From: Oscillospiraceae bacterium
Lineage (GTDB): Bacteria; Bacillota; Clostridia; Oscillospirales; Ruminococcaceae
Length of the DNA: 64,000 nucleotides
Direction: 5' to 3'
NCBI GenBank assembly: GCA_031253495.1
Contig: JAIRWC010000043.1
Location: 1-64,000 of the forward strand
In this document: piece after piece, positions 6,185 through 14,675 of the stretch
Position numbering within the stretch: position 1 is the first letter of the stretch
Layout of the letters: each line of letters opens with the position of its first letter
Notes under the pieces: model-generated
The model's database searches: none
The model's input: the letters and a program-made list of their open reading frames with translations, nothing else
Told to the model about the DNA's origin: nothing
Made by a program: the position numbers and the translations under genes

Positions 6185-8902
6185 TCATTGTTTTATGAGC
6201 GCGCCGACCCAAACGATGGGAATCGGCATATCGCCTTGATTTGCGCAGCCGCCCCCGATAAACCGCGTTTTCGGTTCGTCCGCGAGTTTGAACAGCAATT
6301 CGCGGTAATCCGTACCGACGGGAACGCGGCGCGGCGAAAGGCGCAAACACCCGCATTTTTGCAGGGAAGAAGACGTCTTTCCGCATAAATGCACCACGCT
6401 CTTTTCAAGATAAGGTTCCGTATCGCAAAGGATTTTCAAAATAGCGGGCGCCACTAACGCCCCGTACAGCCTTTCACCCAAAAGCGCGGCGGTTCCGGCG
6501 GTATCCGCGAACGAAACCACCTGAACGCCCCTTTCGAGCGCCTGCTTTATATAAATCGTCAAAAATTCGGAAACCGTTTCCAAAGCCTCCTTAACCGTCG
6601 CTTCGTCGGCAATCATTCCGCGCACTAAGCGCGTCGGCTCAACGGCGGAAGCCAACACGGAAAAAGGACCCGAAACGTCGAATATAACGCGTTTCCCTTT
6701 GGCGAACCGCAATGCCGCCAGCGCGGTCTGGACAGGGCGGCTTAACACAAGCCCGTTCGCGTCGGGGAGCCTTTTTAGGGCGCTTACCCTCTGATATGGA
6801 TAATCCGCCGCCGCGAGAGCGCCGTTTTTCCAGCTGAACTCGACGCCGACGGCCTGCGCTTCCGCCGTTTGCGTTACCGGCAGACGCAGATAAGAAACGC
6901 CCTCGGTCTCCGAAATGGTTTTCGCGGCGTAAAACACAGATTGCGGCATCGCGCCGTCGCAGTTCGCGAAAGGCGTCAACTCCTCCGGGACAAACCGCGT
7001 ATCCAACCCGCCGCACTGAAAATTTCCGGTAAGGTTGGCGGTGAACAAGTCCTTGGCGTGGGGGATGGCTATCGCGGCGGCAAAGTATTTGCCGAAGTCG
7101 TCGCGCGTCGCGTTTTCGACGAAGGTAATCTCTTTGGCTATCCGGCTCGCTTCGAGACGTTTGTCCGTGTTCAAGAGCGCGAGGCGCGCCCCGCCGCCCG
7201 CCGCGTTCCCCGCGACGCTTACGTCGGACAGCGGGCAATCGGGGAACAGACCCAATTTTAAGGCGTTTTCCTTATCTATATAATTCCCGAACCCGCCGGT
7301 CAGCACCACGTCGTCGGCTTTTGAAAGCCCCGCCGCGGCGAGCAGAGCCTGCGCTCCGCTGTACAGCGCCGCTTTTGCCAACTGTACGGCGCGGACGTCT
7401 TTCTGGGTGAAAACAATGTCCCGCCCGTTCGGGCTTTCCGCGAAGTGCAGGACATACTCAAGCCTTTTCCCGTCGGCGCCGACGCGAACGCGTTTTGAAC
7501 CCAAGCCTGAAACGAATTTCCCGTCGGCGTCGATTACGCCCGTAACCGCAAGCTGCGCCGTTATGTCCAAAACGGCGGAACCGCACAAGCCGCGCGGCGT
7601 TGTTTCCCCTATCACGGATAAGGCGGGTTCCAGCGTTACGGGGTCGATTTTCACGTACTGAACCGCTCCCGCTTCCGCCCTCATTCCGCAGGTTATCTGC
7701 GCCCCTTCGAGCGCGGGGCCGGTGGCGCAGGATGTCGCGTACAACCTGCCCTTTGAGGAAAGAACAATTTCACTGTTGGTACCGATGTCGATAATCAAGC
7801 GGTTTTTATCCTGATTGTACGGTTCTTCCGAAATGAGCGCGCCCACGCAGTCGGCACCGATGAACCCCGCTACGGACGGCAGGCAGTGAACGTTCCCGCC
7901 GGGCAGGATGGAAAAGCCCAAATCCCGCGCCTTTATATCCGTGCTTTCCAAGAACGTGGATATAAACGGCGACACGCTGATGAAATCGGGCGGTATATTC
8001 AGGGCGATGTGGTGCATCACGGTGTTGAAAACCAGCGTCAGTTCGCATATGTCGTCCGCGCTTATACCCTCCGCCGAAGCCATTTCGGAGATAAGACCGT
8101 TCACGGTGTCTTTCAGCGCGTTGTTCAGCGTTTCAAGCCCGTTTTCGTTGTACATACAGTAAGCCGCCCTTGTAACCACGTCCTCGCCATAGGTTATCTG
8201 CGCATTTAAAGCGGATGAAGTCCCAAGCAGCCTCCCGGTTTTCAAATCGCAAAGATAAGCGGCGACGGTCGTCGTTCCTATATCCGCCGCGACACCGTAG
8301 ACGCCGGGGGCGTCGCCGGGGCGAACCGCGATAATTTCGTCGCCGTACAGGACAAGCGCGGTAACGTCCCATTTCGACTTGCGCAAAATCCGAGAAATCC
8401 GTCTCGCCGCGCGGTAGTCCACGCGCAAATCCGAAAGGTAGGGCGCGACGGAGTAAAGCGCGTCTTTAATGCGGGTAAAATCGTCGCGGTTGTCGTTCAG
8501 CGACGGCGGCTCTAATTTCAGCCGATAGGCGGCGACGGCGGGTTTAAGCGCGTTGCTCTTAGCGCGGTCGCTTGAAAGTATTCGGGGTAAATCCACGCGG
8601 CTCTCCGGCGCGACGAAAACGGAAATGTCGCCGTATATCCTCGCGCAGCAGGCCAACCTTACGCCTTCAATCCGTTCGGAAAGGGTTAAAAGCCGAGTTT
8701 CCTCCCCGCTTAACTTTGAAGTCGCGCCCGCGTCTTTCGTAATCACGCGAACCTTGCATTTCCCGCAGGTTTTGGCGTAACCGCCGCAGGACGACCTCAC
8801 CGAAACCTTAGCCTCTATGGCGGCGTTCAGTATGGTTGTTCCGCGGGCGACCTCGTGTTTTATCCCGGTGGGATAAAACGTAACCGCGCACAGATTGACC
8901 AT
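6185..8902 (-). CDS. Fusion of RamA-like corrinoid activase with a URO-D/MtbA-type methyltransferase domain
   Basis: About 905 residues. N-terminus: a [2Fe-2S] ferredoxin-like domain with C39, C46 and C49 (CGGYAKTCGKC). Middle: DUF4445/ASKHA activase core with VAADIGTTTVAAY and IDIGTNSEIVLSS phosphate loops, as in enzymes that reduce Co(II) corrinoid protein using ATP. C-terminus (from about 630): a URO-D-like domain with the zinc-site motif VVHLCGK at about residue 836 and a later FIGGGC that could give the third ligand, as in MtbA/MtaA methylcobamide methyltransferases. The start at 8902 has GGGGG upstream; the longer ORF runs into the tRNA. It is the first protein gene after tRNA-Pyl. A separate activase lies at 11.2 kb, so this copy may serve another corrinoid protein. 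Confidence 0.88.
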   Translation of the reverse strand: MVNLCAVTFYPTGIKHEVARGTTILNAAIEAKVSVRSSCGGYAKTCGKCKVRVITKDAGATSKLSGEETRLLTLSERIEGVRLACCARIYGDISVFVAPESRVDLPRILSSDRAKSNALKPAVAAYRLKLEPPSLNDNRDDFTRIKDALYSVAPYLSDLRVDYRAARRISRILRKSKWDVTALVLYGDEIIAVRPGDAPGVYGVAADIGTTTVAAYLCDLKTGRLLGTSSALNAQITYGEDVVTRAAYCMYNENGLETLNNALKDTVNGLISEMASAEGISADDICELTLVFNTVMHHIALNIPPDFISVSPFISTFLESTDIKARDLGFSILPGGNVHCLPSVAGFIGADCVGALISEEPYNQDKNRLIIDIGTNSEIVLSSKGRLYATSCATGPALEGAQITCGMRAEAGAVQYVKIDPVTLEPALSVIGETTPRGLCGSAVLDITAQLAVTGVIDADGKFVSGLGSKRVRVGADGKRLEYVLHFAESPNGRDIVFTQKDVRAVQLAKAALYSGAQALLAAAGLSKADDVVLTGGFGNYIDKENALKLGLFPDCPLSDVSVAGNAAGGGARLALLNTDKRLEASRIAKEITFVENATRDDFGKYFAAAIAIPHAKDLFTANLTGNFQCGGLDTRFVPEELTPFANCDGAMPQSVFYAAKTISETEGVSYLRLPVTQTAEAQAVGVEFSWKNGALAAADYPYQRVSALKRLPDANGLVLSRPVQTALAALRFAKGKRVIFDVSGPFSVLASAVEPTRLVRGMIADEATVKEALETVSEFLTIYIKQALERGVQVVSFADTAGTAALLGERLYGALVAPAILKILCDTEPYLEKSVVHLCGKTSSSLQKCGCLRLSPRRVPVGTDYRELLFKLADEPKTRFIGGGCANQGDMPIPIVWVGALIKQ

Positions 8903-8926
8903 ACGAACGCCCCCTTCCCGAAAATG

Positions 8927-8995
8927 CGGAGAATCCGGGAGTCGCACCCGGCTGCGCGGAGTTAGAGTCCGCGTAATCGCTCCGATTCATCCTCC
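8927..8995 (-). tRNA. pylT: tRNA-Pyl, anticodon CUA (amber suppressor)
   Basis: The minus strand folds into a tRNA with all hallmarks of tRNA-Pyl: 7-bp acceptor stem (one G-U), a single base (G8) before the D arm, a 4-bp D stem with a 5-nt loop lacking the usual GG, a 6-bp anticodon stem (CGCGGA/TCCGCG), a CTCTAAC loop with anticodon CTA, a 3-nt variable loop (CAG) and a 5-bp T stem with a TGCGACT loop. The discriminator is G and CCA is not encoded. It lies between mtmB and the RamA fusion gene, upstream of pylSc. Confidence 0.97.
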
Positions 8996-8996
8996 G

Positions 8997-9046
8997 AAAA
9001 ATGGGGAAACGCGCGCAAGGATACCAAACCAAGCACGCGTCTCCCC
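8997..9046 (-). terminator. Terminator-like hairpin between mtmB and tRNA-Pyl
   Basis: Minus strand: GGGGAGACGCGTGC (9046-9033) pairs, with one bulge/mismatch region, with GCGCGCGTTTCCCC (9016-9003) around a 16-nt loop, followed by ATTTTT. It would separate the mtm operon from the pylT-pyl run, or give only partial read-through. Confidence 0.65.
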
Positions 9047-9067
9047 GTCTTTATCACAAGGAAAAAA

Positions 9068-10459
9068 TTATTTGTCCCAGTATTTAAGGCCCAATCCGCG
9101 AAGTACCCCGACCGCTTCCTCATAAACCGACACATATTCGTCCGTCGGCGTCAGCGTTTTCACGTCGTAGCACTCGGAGAACGTCTTGCCTTTCGGCGCG
9201 GTCTTATAATCCTTCTCGTAACCCGCCACCAGCTTGTCTAAAAGAACGTTGACCTCCGAAACGGGCATCCCCGCGACCGCGTAAGCCGCTTCCGCCATCA
9301 TCCGCGCTTCCATCGGCGTGAACATATCGGTAAGGACGCCCTTCGCCGACGCTACGCCGGACAGAATTTCCCTCCCGCTCGCGGTGTCGGTTATAGCCTG
9401 CGCCGCCGTTTCCAAAAGGCACATCACGGTACACGGCCCCGCTAAGGTGTAATACTGGTTTCCAAGTATAAAACGCGTGTGTTTCTCAACAGCCATCGCC
9501 GCGTGCCCGGCAACGGCGAGAGCCTCTCTCGCGGTCGTAATGCCCCAGCGCACATGAATGGGCCCGTCAAGGTGCCACGTCGCGCCAAGCATGACAAACG
9601 AGTTGATAGTCGTCGCGACGTCAATAATCGCGGTTTCCTCAAGCCCGCCCGCATAGCCGCCGAAAATCGGCATCTGCTCCACCATAACGACGTTCCCCGC
9701 CAAAGCATAGTGAGCGCCAACGACCAACGCGCCTACGTCAATCTTGAGCTCGTTCAGCTGAGACACCTCATGGCTGTCAGACTGCCTCATACCGCCCGGA
9801 AAATCCGCTGAAATAACACCGGCCGGCGATAAAGAAGTTTCGTTCCCCTAAAGCCCCATGCCGCTTCGTCCCGCTCTGCACTGCGCGTCGCGCACAAACA
9901 GGGCTTCGGAGCGAACCGCCATAATTTCCCACGGGCTGTTCGGGACGGGGTCTTTCCCCATAACCGTTTGCAAAACGCCGTCTACAATCGTATCCACAAG
10001 CGGTTCTTGCGCGTATGCTTGGTGAATAGGCAGGAACAGTTCCTCGGAGCAGGGGGAACCCGTCGGGCCGCCTTGGATAATCGGAGCCTTCGAGTCCGAG
10101 TGCGCCCTCGGAACGACGTTAATCGCCTCTTTCCCTTCGCCGTATATAAACGAGTCCGGCGCACCCGCGATTGCCTGAAGAATTTCGTCCCGCGTGTACT
10201 TGACCACCCTGCCCGTGTCGATACAGTAAATTCCCGTCGTTTCGAGCATTTCAAGCCCCGCCTGCCAAAGACTGTCTATCAGCTTCGGGTCTTCGGGAAT
10301 CATCTTGGTCTTGTCGATTTTGACGTCGTATTTCTTTTTTAATGCCGTGGCGGCTTGGGGAACGATTTTATAGTCCCAGTCGTTTTCCGCAACCTTTTGA
10401 CCTGTTTTGGCGCGGTCGTACACGTCGTAAACGGTTACCCGCTTGCCTATTGTTTTCAA
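9068..10459 (-). CDS. mtmB: Monomethylamine:corrinoid methyltransferase MtmB, with in-frame amber (pyrrolysine) codon
   Basis: Moves the methyl group of monomethylamine to Co(I) corrinoid on MtmC, releasing ammonium. Two ORFs in the same frame are separated only by TAG at 9848-9850; together they give 463 residues, the usual MtmB length (about 458). The codon is residue 204, in the context RSGMGL-(Pyl)-GNETSLS, matching the Methanosarcina MtmB site RPGMGV-Pyl-GPETSLS at residue 202. Downstream, DSHEVSQLNELKID, EQMPIFGGYAGG and TDTASGREILSGVASAKG are strongly conserved. The start is a TTG with AAGGGA upstream. It follows mtmC by 25 bp. The true stop is TAA. Confidence 0.97.
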
Positions 10460-10484
10460 TTTAATCCCTTCTTTCTTAAAAAAT

Positions 10485-11144
10485 TTATCCCCTTTTCGCG
10501 GCGAGCAGCTTCTTCGCGATTTCGACCGATTCGGGGGCGGTGTCGCCGTAACCGTCCGCGCCGATTTCGTCGCACCATTCTTTTGAAACGGGCGCGCCGC
10601 CGTAAATAACGATGAACTTGTCGCGTATGCCCTCTTCCTCGAGCAGACGCAAAATATCCTTTTGGGCGGGCATGGTGGTGGTCATAAGCGCGGAACCGGC
10701 GATAATATCCACCTTGTACTCCTTCGCTTTCGCCACGACCTCTTCCACGGGAACGTCGCGCCCCAAGTCAAACACCTCAAAATTGCTCGCCGAAAACATT
10801 GTTTTCACGATGTTCTTGCCGATGTCGTGAATGTCGCCCTGCACCGTATGAACGAGAACCCGCCCGTTTGACGACGCCGCTTTTTCTTCGTCGGACATCC
10901 CCTCGGTGAGGATAGCCACCGCTTTCTCAAACGCTTCCGCCGATACCAGAAGATGCGGCACGAAAACCTCGCCCTCGTCGAATAAATCGCTCATCTCGGC
11001 CATTCCGAGGGAAAGACCCTGCGTGATTGCCGTGTTCGCGTCTATCCCCGCTTCGGCGGCGGCGCGGGCCGCCTCTTCGGCGAGGTCGACGTCCATTTCG
11101 GTGATGGAATCCTTGAGTTTTGCCAAAATCTCTTCCTTTGTCAT
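10485..11144 (-). CDS. mtmC: Monomethylamine corrinoid protein MtmC
   Basis: A 219-residue corrinoid carrier with helical cap (1-85) and B12 domain; GDIHDIGKN gives His106 as cobalt ligand, and ADGYGDTAPESVEIAKKL closes the Rossmann fold. Its place directly before mtmB makes it the likely cognate MtmC, shuttling methyl groups from MtmB to an MtbA-like acceptor enzyme. It has a good RBS (AAGGAGG) before the ATG at 11144. It is the most diverged of the three corrinoid proteins here, with a GDIH rather than GDTH motif. Confidence 0.93.
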   Translation of the reverse strand: MTKEEILAKLKDSITEMDVDLAEEAARAAAEAGIDANTAITQGLSLGMAEMSDLFDEGEVFVPHLLVSAEAFEKAVAILTEGMSDEEKAASSNGRVLVHTVQGDIHDIGKNIVKTMFSASNFEVFDLGRDVPVEEVVAKAKEYKVDIIAGSALMTTTMPAQKDILRLLEEEGIRDKFIVIYGGAPVSKEWCDEIGADGYGDTAPESVEIAKKLLAAKRG

Positions 11145-11169
11145 TAAAAATGCCTCCTTATTTTAAAAT

Positions 11170-12843
11170 TTACGAAAAACTCATTGATTTTACGAACAGC
11201 CTGTCAAAGCCCTCTTGGTTGGCAAGTTCCACGCAGTTGACGTTTTTCACCAACTTTTCCATTTCCGCGCGGCAGGGCATATTGAGTAAAAACGCCTTGC
11301 CGCCCGATTTCGACGTGTTGCCCACAAATTCAATCCTGTCCTCGAAGTCCCTCGGTAAAATCGCGATGTTTATAAGGCTTTTCGCTTGCAGATGATATCC
11401 GAAAGAACCCGCGATTTGCACCGCCGTTACGTCGTCGTAACCGACCTTCTCGCTTATAAGCAGGGCTTCCACCCCCGAACGCACCGCGCCTTTGGCAAGC
11501 TGAACCTGCCGGACGTCGCTTTGCGTCAGATATACGCCGTCCGCGACCAAAAACGCGGGCTTCCCCCCGAAAGACACGACGCGTTCGCCCAAAGCGGCGG
11601 GGTAGCCGCCTTTTTCGGGAGGAACAAACTTGCCGTTCGCGCCGATTACGCCGACCCGCACAAGCTCGCCCACAATGTCGAACAGACCGCTCCCGCATAT
11701 TCCGACGGGAGCCGCGCCGCCGATGGTGCGTATTTCAATTTCGCCGTTTTCGCCGATGCTGAAGTATTCAATCGCGCCGACTCCCGCCCTCATTCCGTTG
11801 GTGATGTTCATTCCCTCAAAAGCGGGACCCGCCGCCGTCGAAGTCGCCGAAAGGCTTCCGTCGCGGGCGATTACCATTTCGCCGTTGGTGCCTATGTCGA
11901 TAAACAGCGTCGTGCCTTTTCTCTCGTGCAGACGCGCCGCAAGCACCCCCGAAGTTATGTCGGGTCCGACGTAAGCGGAAATCACGGGAGGCAGGTAAAT
12001 CAGCCCGAACGGCGAAATATCCAGCCCGTATTCCGGCGCGCCTATGTGGTTGCCGCCGAGGAGCTTCGGTATGTAGGGGTACTTGCCCAAAGAAGCGGGG
12101 TCGGCGTTCGCCGCCAACGTAATCATCGTGGTGTTGCCGCTGTATACCGCCTCATATATAAATTTGCGTTTAACGCCCGTTTTTTCGCAAAGCTCGCTTA
12201 TCATACCGCGGAACTGCTTCGTGATGATTTCGTACATCTCTTTCAAGCCGTCGGGGTTGGACGCGAACTTAATACGGGTTAAAACGTCCTGCGCGTGAAG
12301 GCTCTGCGGGTTCAGCGCGGAGATTGAATCAAGCTCCTCGCCCGTCAGCGCGTCGATTAAGGCGCACACCAAGGTCGTGGTTCCTATGTCGATTGCAAGA
12401 CCGTAGTTTTTATCGGTTGTGTCGCCGTCTTCCGTTCCGATAACGGCGCCGTCCGCGAGGACGGATGTTTTCCCGCCGTCGAAAACTTTGGTGATATAAT
12501 TTACCGTATCATACGAGAAACTGTGCCCGTCGCTTAATATTTTGAGCGTTTTGTTGTGTTTTTCCGTGGAAACGGTTTCAACGGTTACGTCGCCGTGAAC
12601 CGCCGCTTGGCAGGCGAGCGCGAACCCGTCCGCCGACTCCTCGCCCGACACCTTATGCCGGTCGTCGGTAATAACCAGCGCGTCAAGCCCTTCGATTACC
12701 CGAACCTTGCACTTGCCGCAGGTACCCATGCCGTCGCAGGGCGCCTCTATGACCACGCCCGCGCTTCTCGCCGCCGTCAGAAGCGACGCGCCTTGTTCCG
12801 CCGAAACAGAGACATTATCGGGTAAAAAGGTAATTCGGGGCAT
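11170..12843 (-). CDS. RamA-like ATP-dependent corrinoid protein reductive activase
   Basis: Re-reduces inactive Co(II) corrinoid protein to Co(I). About 557 residues: an N-terminal [2Fe-2S] ferredoxin domain with C36, C42 and C45 (CDGMGTCGKC), then the DUF4445/ASKHA core with LAIDIGTTTLVCAL and FIDIGTNGEMVIA nucleotide loops and the VAGSFGYHLQ-type C-terminal segment (here IAGSFGYHL). The ATG at 12843 is preferred over a GTG at 12855 because AAGGAG sits just upstream of it and touches the GTG. Between mtbA and mtmC in the operon. It lacks the C-terminal URO-D domain of the paralogue at 6.2 kb. Confidence 0.93.
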   Translation of the reverse strand: MPRITFLPDNVSVSAEQGASLLTAARSAGVVIEAPCDGMGTCGKCKVRVIEGLDALVITDDRHKVSGEESADGFALACQAAVHGDVTVETVSTEKHNKTLKILSDGHSFSYDTVNYITKVFDGGKTSVLADGAVIGTEDGDTTDKNYGLAIDIGTTTLVCALIDALTGEELDSISALNPQSLHAQDVLTRIKFASNPDGLKEMYEIITKQFRGMISELCEKTGVKRKFIYEAVYSGNTTMITLAANADPASLGKYPYIPKLLGGNHIGAPEYGLDISPFGLIYLPPVISAYVGPDITSGVLAARLHERKGTTLFIDIGTNGEMVIARDGSLSATSTAAGPAFEGMNITNGMRAGVGAIEYFSIGENGEIEIRTIGGAAPVGICGSGLFDIVGELVRVGVIGANGKFVPPEKGGYPAALGERVVSFGGKPAFLVADGVYLTQSDVRQVQLAKGAVRSGVEALLISEKVGYDDVTAVQIAGSFGYHLQAKSLINIAILPRDFEDRIEFVGNTSKSGGKAFLLNMPCRAEMEKLVKNVNCVELANQEGFDRLFVKSMSFS

Positions 12844-12869
12844 GGAAAAAACCACTCCTTAGCTTAAAC

Positions 12870-13898
12870 TTATTGCGGACTTTTCACCGTTTCGGTGAAG
12901 GCGTTGATGTTCGCGATGGGGGTGGAGGTTGACAACCCGCAGGCGGGCGCGATAATGTCGATGTTGTTTTTCAACAGAACCCGCGTGCCTTTTTTGACTT
13001 TTTCGGCGTCTTCAAACTCAAGCATGATTGTACTTAAATTCCCCATGGTGTTAATATGCGGGAAAAGGTTCTTGATATCCCTCAAGCTCACGAAAGCGTC
13101 CACGCTTAACGCGTCGGAGCGCAGCTGCGCCACCGAAAGCTTTACCGCTTCCATTTTGCCGCAGATGTGAACAATCGCGGGCTTGCCCATTTTGTGAATC
13201 GCGTCAACCAGCTTGTTCAGGTAGAACACCGCGTACTCGTCGAACATCTTCGGACCGAGAATCTCCCCCGTCGCCGTCGGGTCGGCGATTGATATAACGT
13301 CAACCCCCGATTCCGCCATTAGCCCCGCGTAGTGAATAAGGCAGTCGGTTACATAGTCGATAACCTTGTGGGAGTTCTCCTTGTCCTTGCGAAGCTGCTT
13401 CAAAAACGTCATGGGGTCGATTATCGAACCCGCCGTGCTTATCGGTCCCGTAAGACTTCCGATAACCGGCGTGTCGGGGTGCTTTTTCGACAGGGCGTGT
13501 ATGGTGTCCGCAATCGCTTGAATACGCTTGTTGTCGTCGAACGCCTTCATTTCCGGGAAAACGACGTCCGCGGCGGTCGCGAATTTTTCCTTTTGGATTT
13601 TCGGCTCACACTCAAGCGTTCCGTAGTTGATTTCGCTGCCGAGAACCTCCGCTTCAACCGTCATGCAAAACGGAATCCCGAAGTTCTCAAACCCCGTCAT
13701 GCGGCTCACGTCCTCGGCAAGCTCGGTCATAAGCTCTTTGGAATGGTGCGCGTCCGGCAACGTATGCCCCGTCGCGTTCATAACGTCCACAATGGCGGCG
13801 TTCATCATGCCGCCGGGACAGATTACCGGCGGTCTGTCGGAAGTCTTTCCGCCGAGCTTTCGCGCGAGCCGTTCTTTTGGTGAAATAGTGTCTGACAT
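12870..13898 (-). CDS. URO-D-family methylcobamide methyltransferase (MtbA/MtaA-like)
   Basis: A 342-residue URO-D-fold zinc methyltransferase that takes methyl from a methylated corrinoid protein. VHICGKMEAV and the later IAPACGLS supply the His and Cys zinc ligands typical of MtaA/MtbA. The start segment SPKERLARKLGG is typical of the family. In methanogens the acceptor is coenzyme M; a Clostridia-type host should lack CoM, so tetrahydrofolate or another acceptor is more probable, but the sequence does not decide this. It lies between a corrinoid protein gene and the activase gene, in one operon. Confidence 0.9.
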   Translation of the reverse strand: MSDTISPKERLARKLGGKTSDRPPVICPGGMMNAAIVDVMNATGHTLPDAHHSKELMTELAEDVSRMTGFENFGIPFCMTVEAEVLGSEINYGTLECEPKIQKEKFATAADVVFPEMKAFDDNKRIQAIADTIHALSKKHPDTPVIGSLTGPISTAGSIIDPMTFLKQLRKDKENSHKVIDYVTDCLIHYAGLMAESGVDVISIADPTATGEILGPKMFDEYAVFYLNKLVDAIHKMGKPAIVHICGKMEAVKLSVAQLRSDALSVDAFVSLRDIKNLFPHINTMGNLSTIMLEFEDAEKVKKGTRVLLKNNIDIIAPACGLSTSTPIANINAFTETVKSPQ

Positions 13899-13931
13899 AC
13901 TTTTATTACCGTGCCGCCTTTCTTGATTTCT

Positions 13932-14582
13932 TTATTCCTCGAACAGCTTATGCGCCAAGCGAACCGCTTCGGCGGCGTTCCGAGAATACCCGTCAGCGCC
14001 GATTTTGGTCGCGAACCCCTGCGAAATCGGTCCGCCGCCCACCACAACCTTGAACTTGTCGCGAATTCCCTGTTCCTCCAAAATTGTGATAACGTCAGCC
14101 ATCGCGTCCATTGTGGTCGTCATGAGCGTGGAAATGCAAATCAGCTCCGCGCCCTCGCTTTTCGCCTTTTCGACGAACTCGGCGGCGGGAATGTCGCGCC
14201 CCACGTCGATTACGTCGAACCCGCCCGTTTCGAGCATGAGCTTGACCAAGTTCTTTCCTATGTCGTGGGTGTCGCCCTCGATTACGCCGATGATTGCCTT
14301 GCGCTTAACCTTGGTGTCGTCGGACTTGATGTGCGGTTTCAGAATGTCGATTCCGACGTTCATGGCGTCGGCGCACATGAGAAGCTCGGGGACGAAGTAT
14401 TCCTCCTCCTCGAAAAGCTGCCCCGCCCGCTCCATTCCGGGGGTCAAACCCTTGTCAATCGCCTCGAACGCGTCCAATCCTTGAGCTACCGCCTCGTTCG
14501 ACAACTCCGCCACCAAATCCTCGTCCATGTCGACAATCGCGTCGGACATCTTTTGGTATAATTCTTCTTTTGATACGGCCAT
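13932..14582 (-). CDS. Corrinoid protein, MtbC/MttC family
   Basis: A 216-residue corrinoid carrier: cap domain, then EGDTHDIGKN with His106 as cobalt ligand, DVGRDIPAAEFVEKA and the closing GADGYSRNAAEAV. Its closest paralogue in the window is the corrinoid protein at 0.9 kb. The ATG has an AAGGAGG upstream. It lies between the two URO-D-type methyltransferase genes, so it may be the methyl donor to one of them rather than to MtmB's partner. Confidence 0.9.
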   Translation of the reverse strand: MAVSKEELYQKMSDAIVDMDEDLVAELSNEAVAQGLDAFEAIDKGLTPGMERAGQLFEEEEYFVPELLMCADAMNVGIDILKPHIKSDDTKVKRKAIIGVIEGDTHDIGKNLVKLMLETGGFDVIDVGRDIPAAEFVEKAKSEGAELICISTLMTTTMDAMADVITILEEQGIRDKFKVVVGGGPISQGFATKIGADGYSRNAAEAVRLAHKLFEE

Positions 14583-14675
14583 TTTTATTCCTCCTTAACA
14601 GATATGTTAAGTATATGTTAGCATACATTAAGCGATTTGGCAATAGCTTTCCCGCATATTCGGCAAAAAATTCAC

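Noticed and set aside
8903-8947. 15-residue N-terminal extension of the RamA/URO-D fusion
   Set aside because: It would overlap the tRNA-Pyl gene; the ATG at 8902 has an RBS and begins the ferredoxin-like domain.
9068-9790. Separate 240-aa gene downstream of a 203-aa gene
   Set aside because: Both are parts of mtmB joined through the amber (Pyl) codon at 9848-9850; the internal ATG at 9790 has no RBS.
11386-12282. Plus-strand ORF (298 aa) opposite the RamA-like gene
   Set aside because: Shadow frame from GC-rich codon use; the minus-strand protein has clear motifs.
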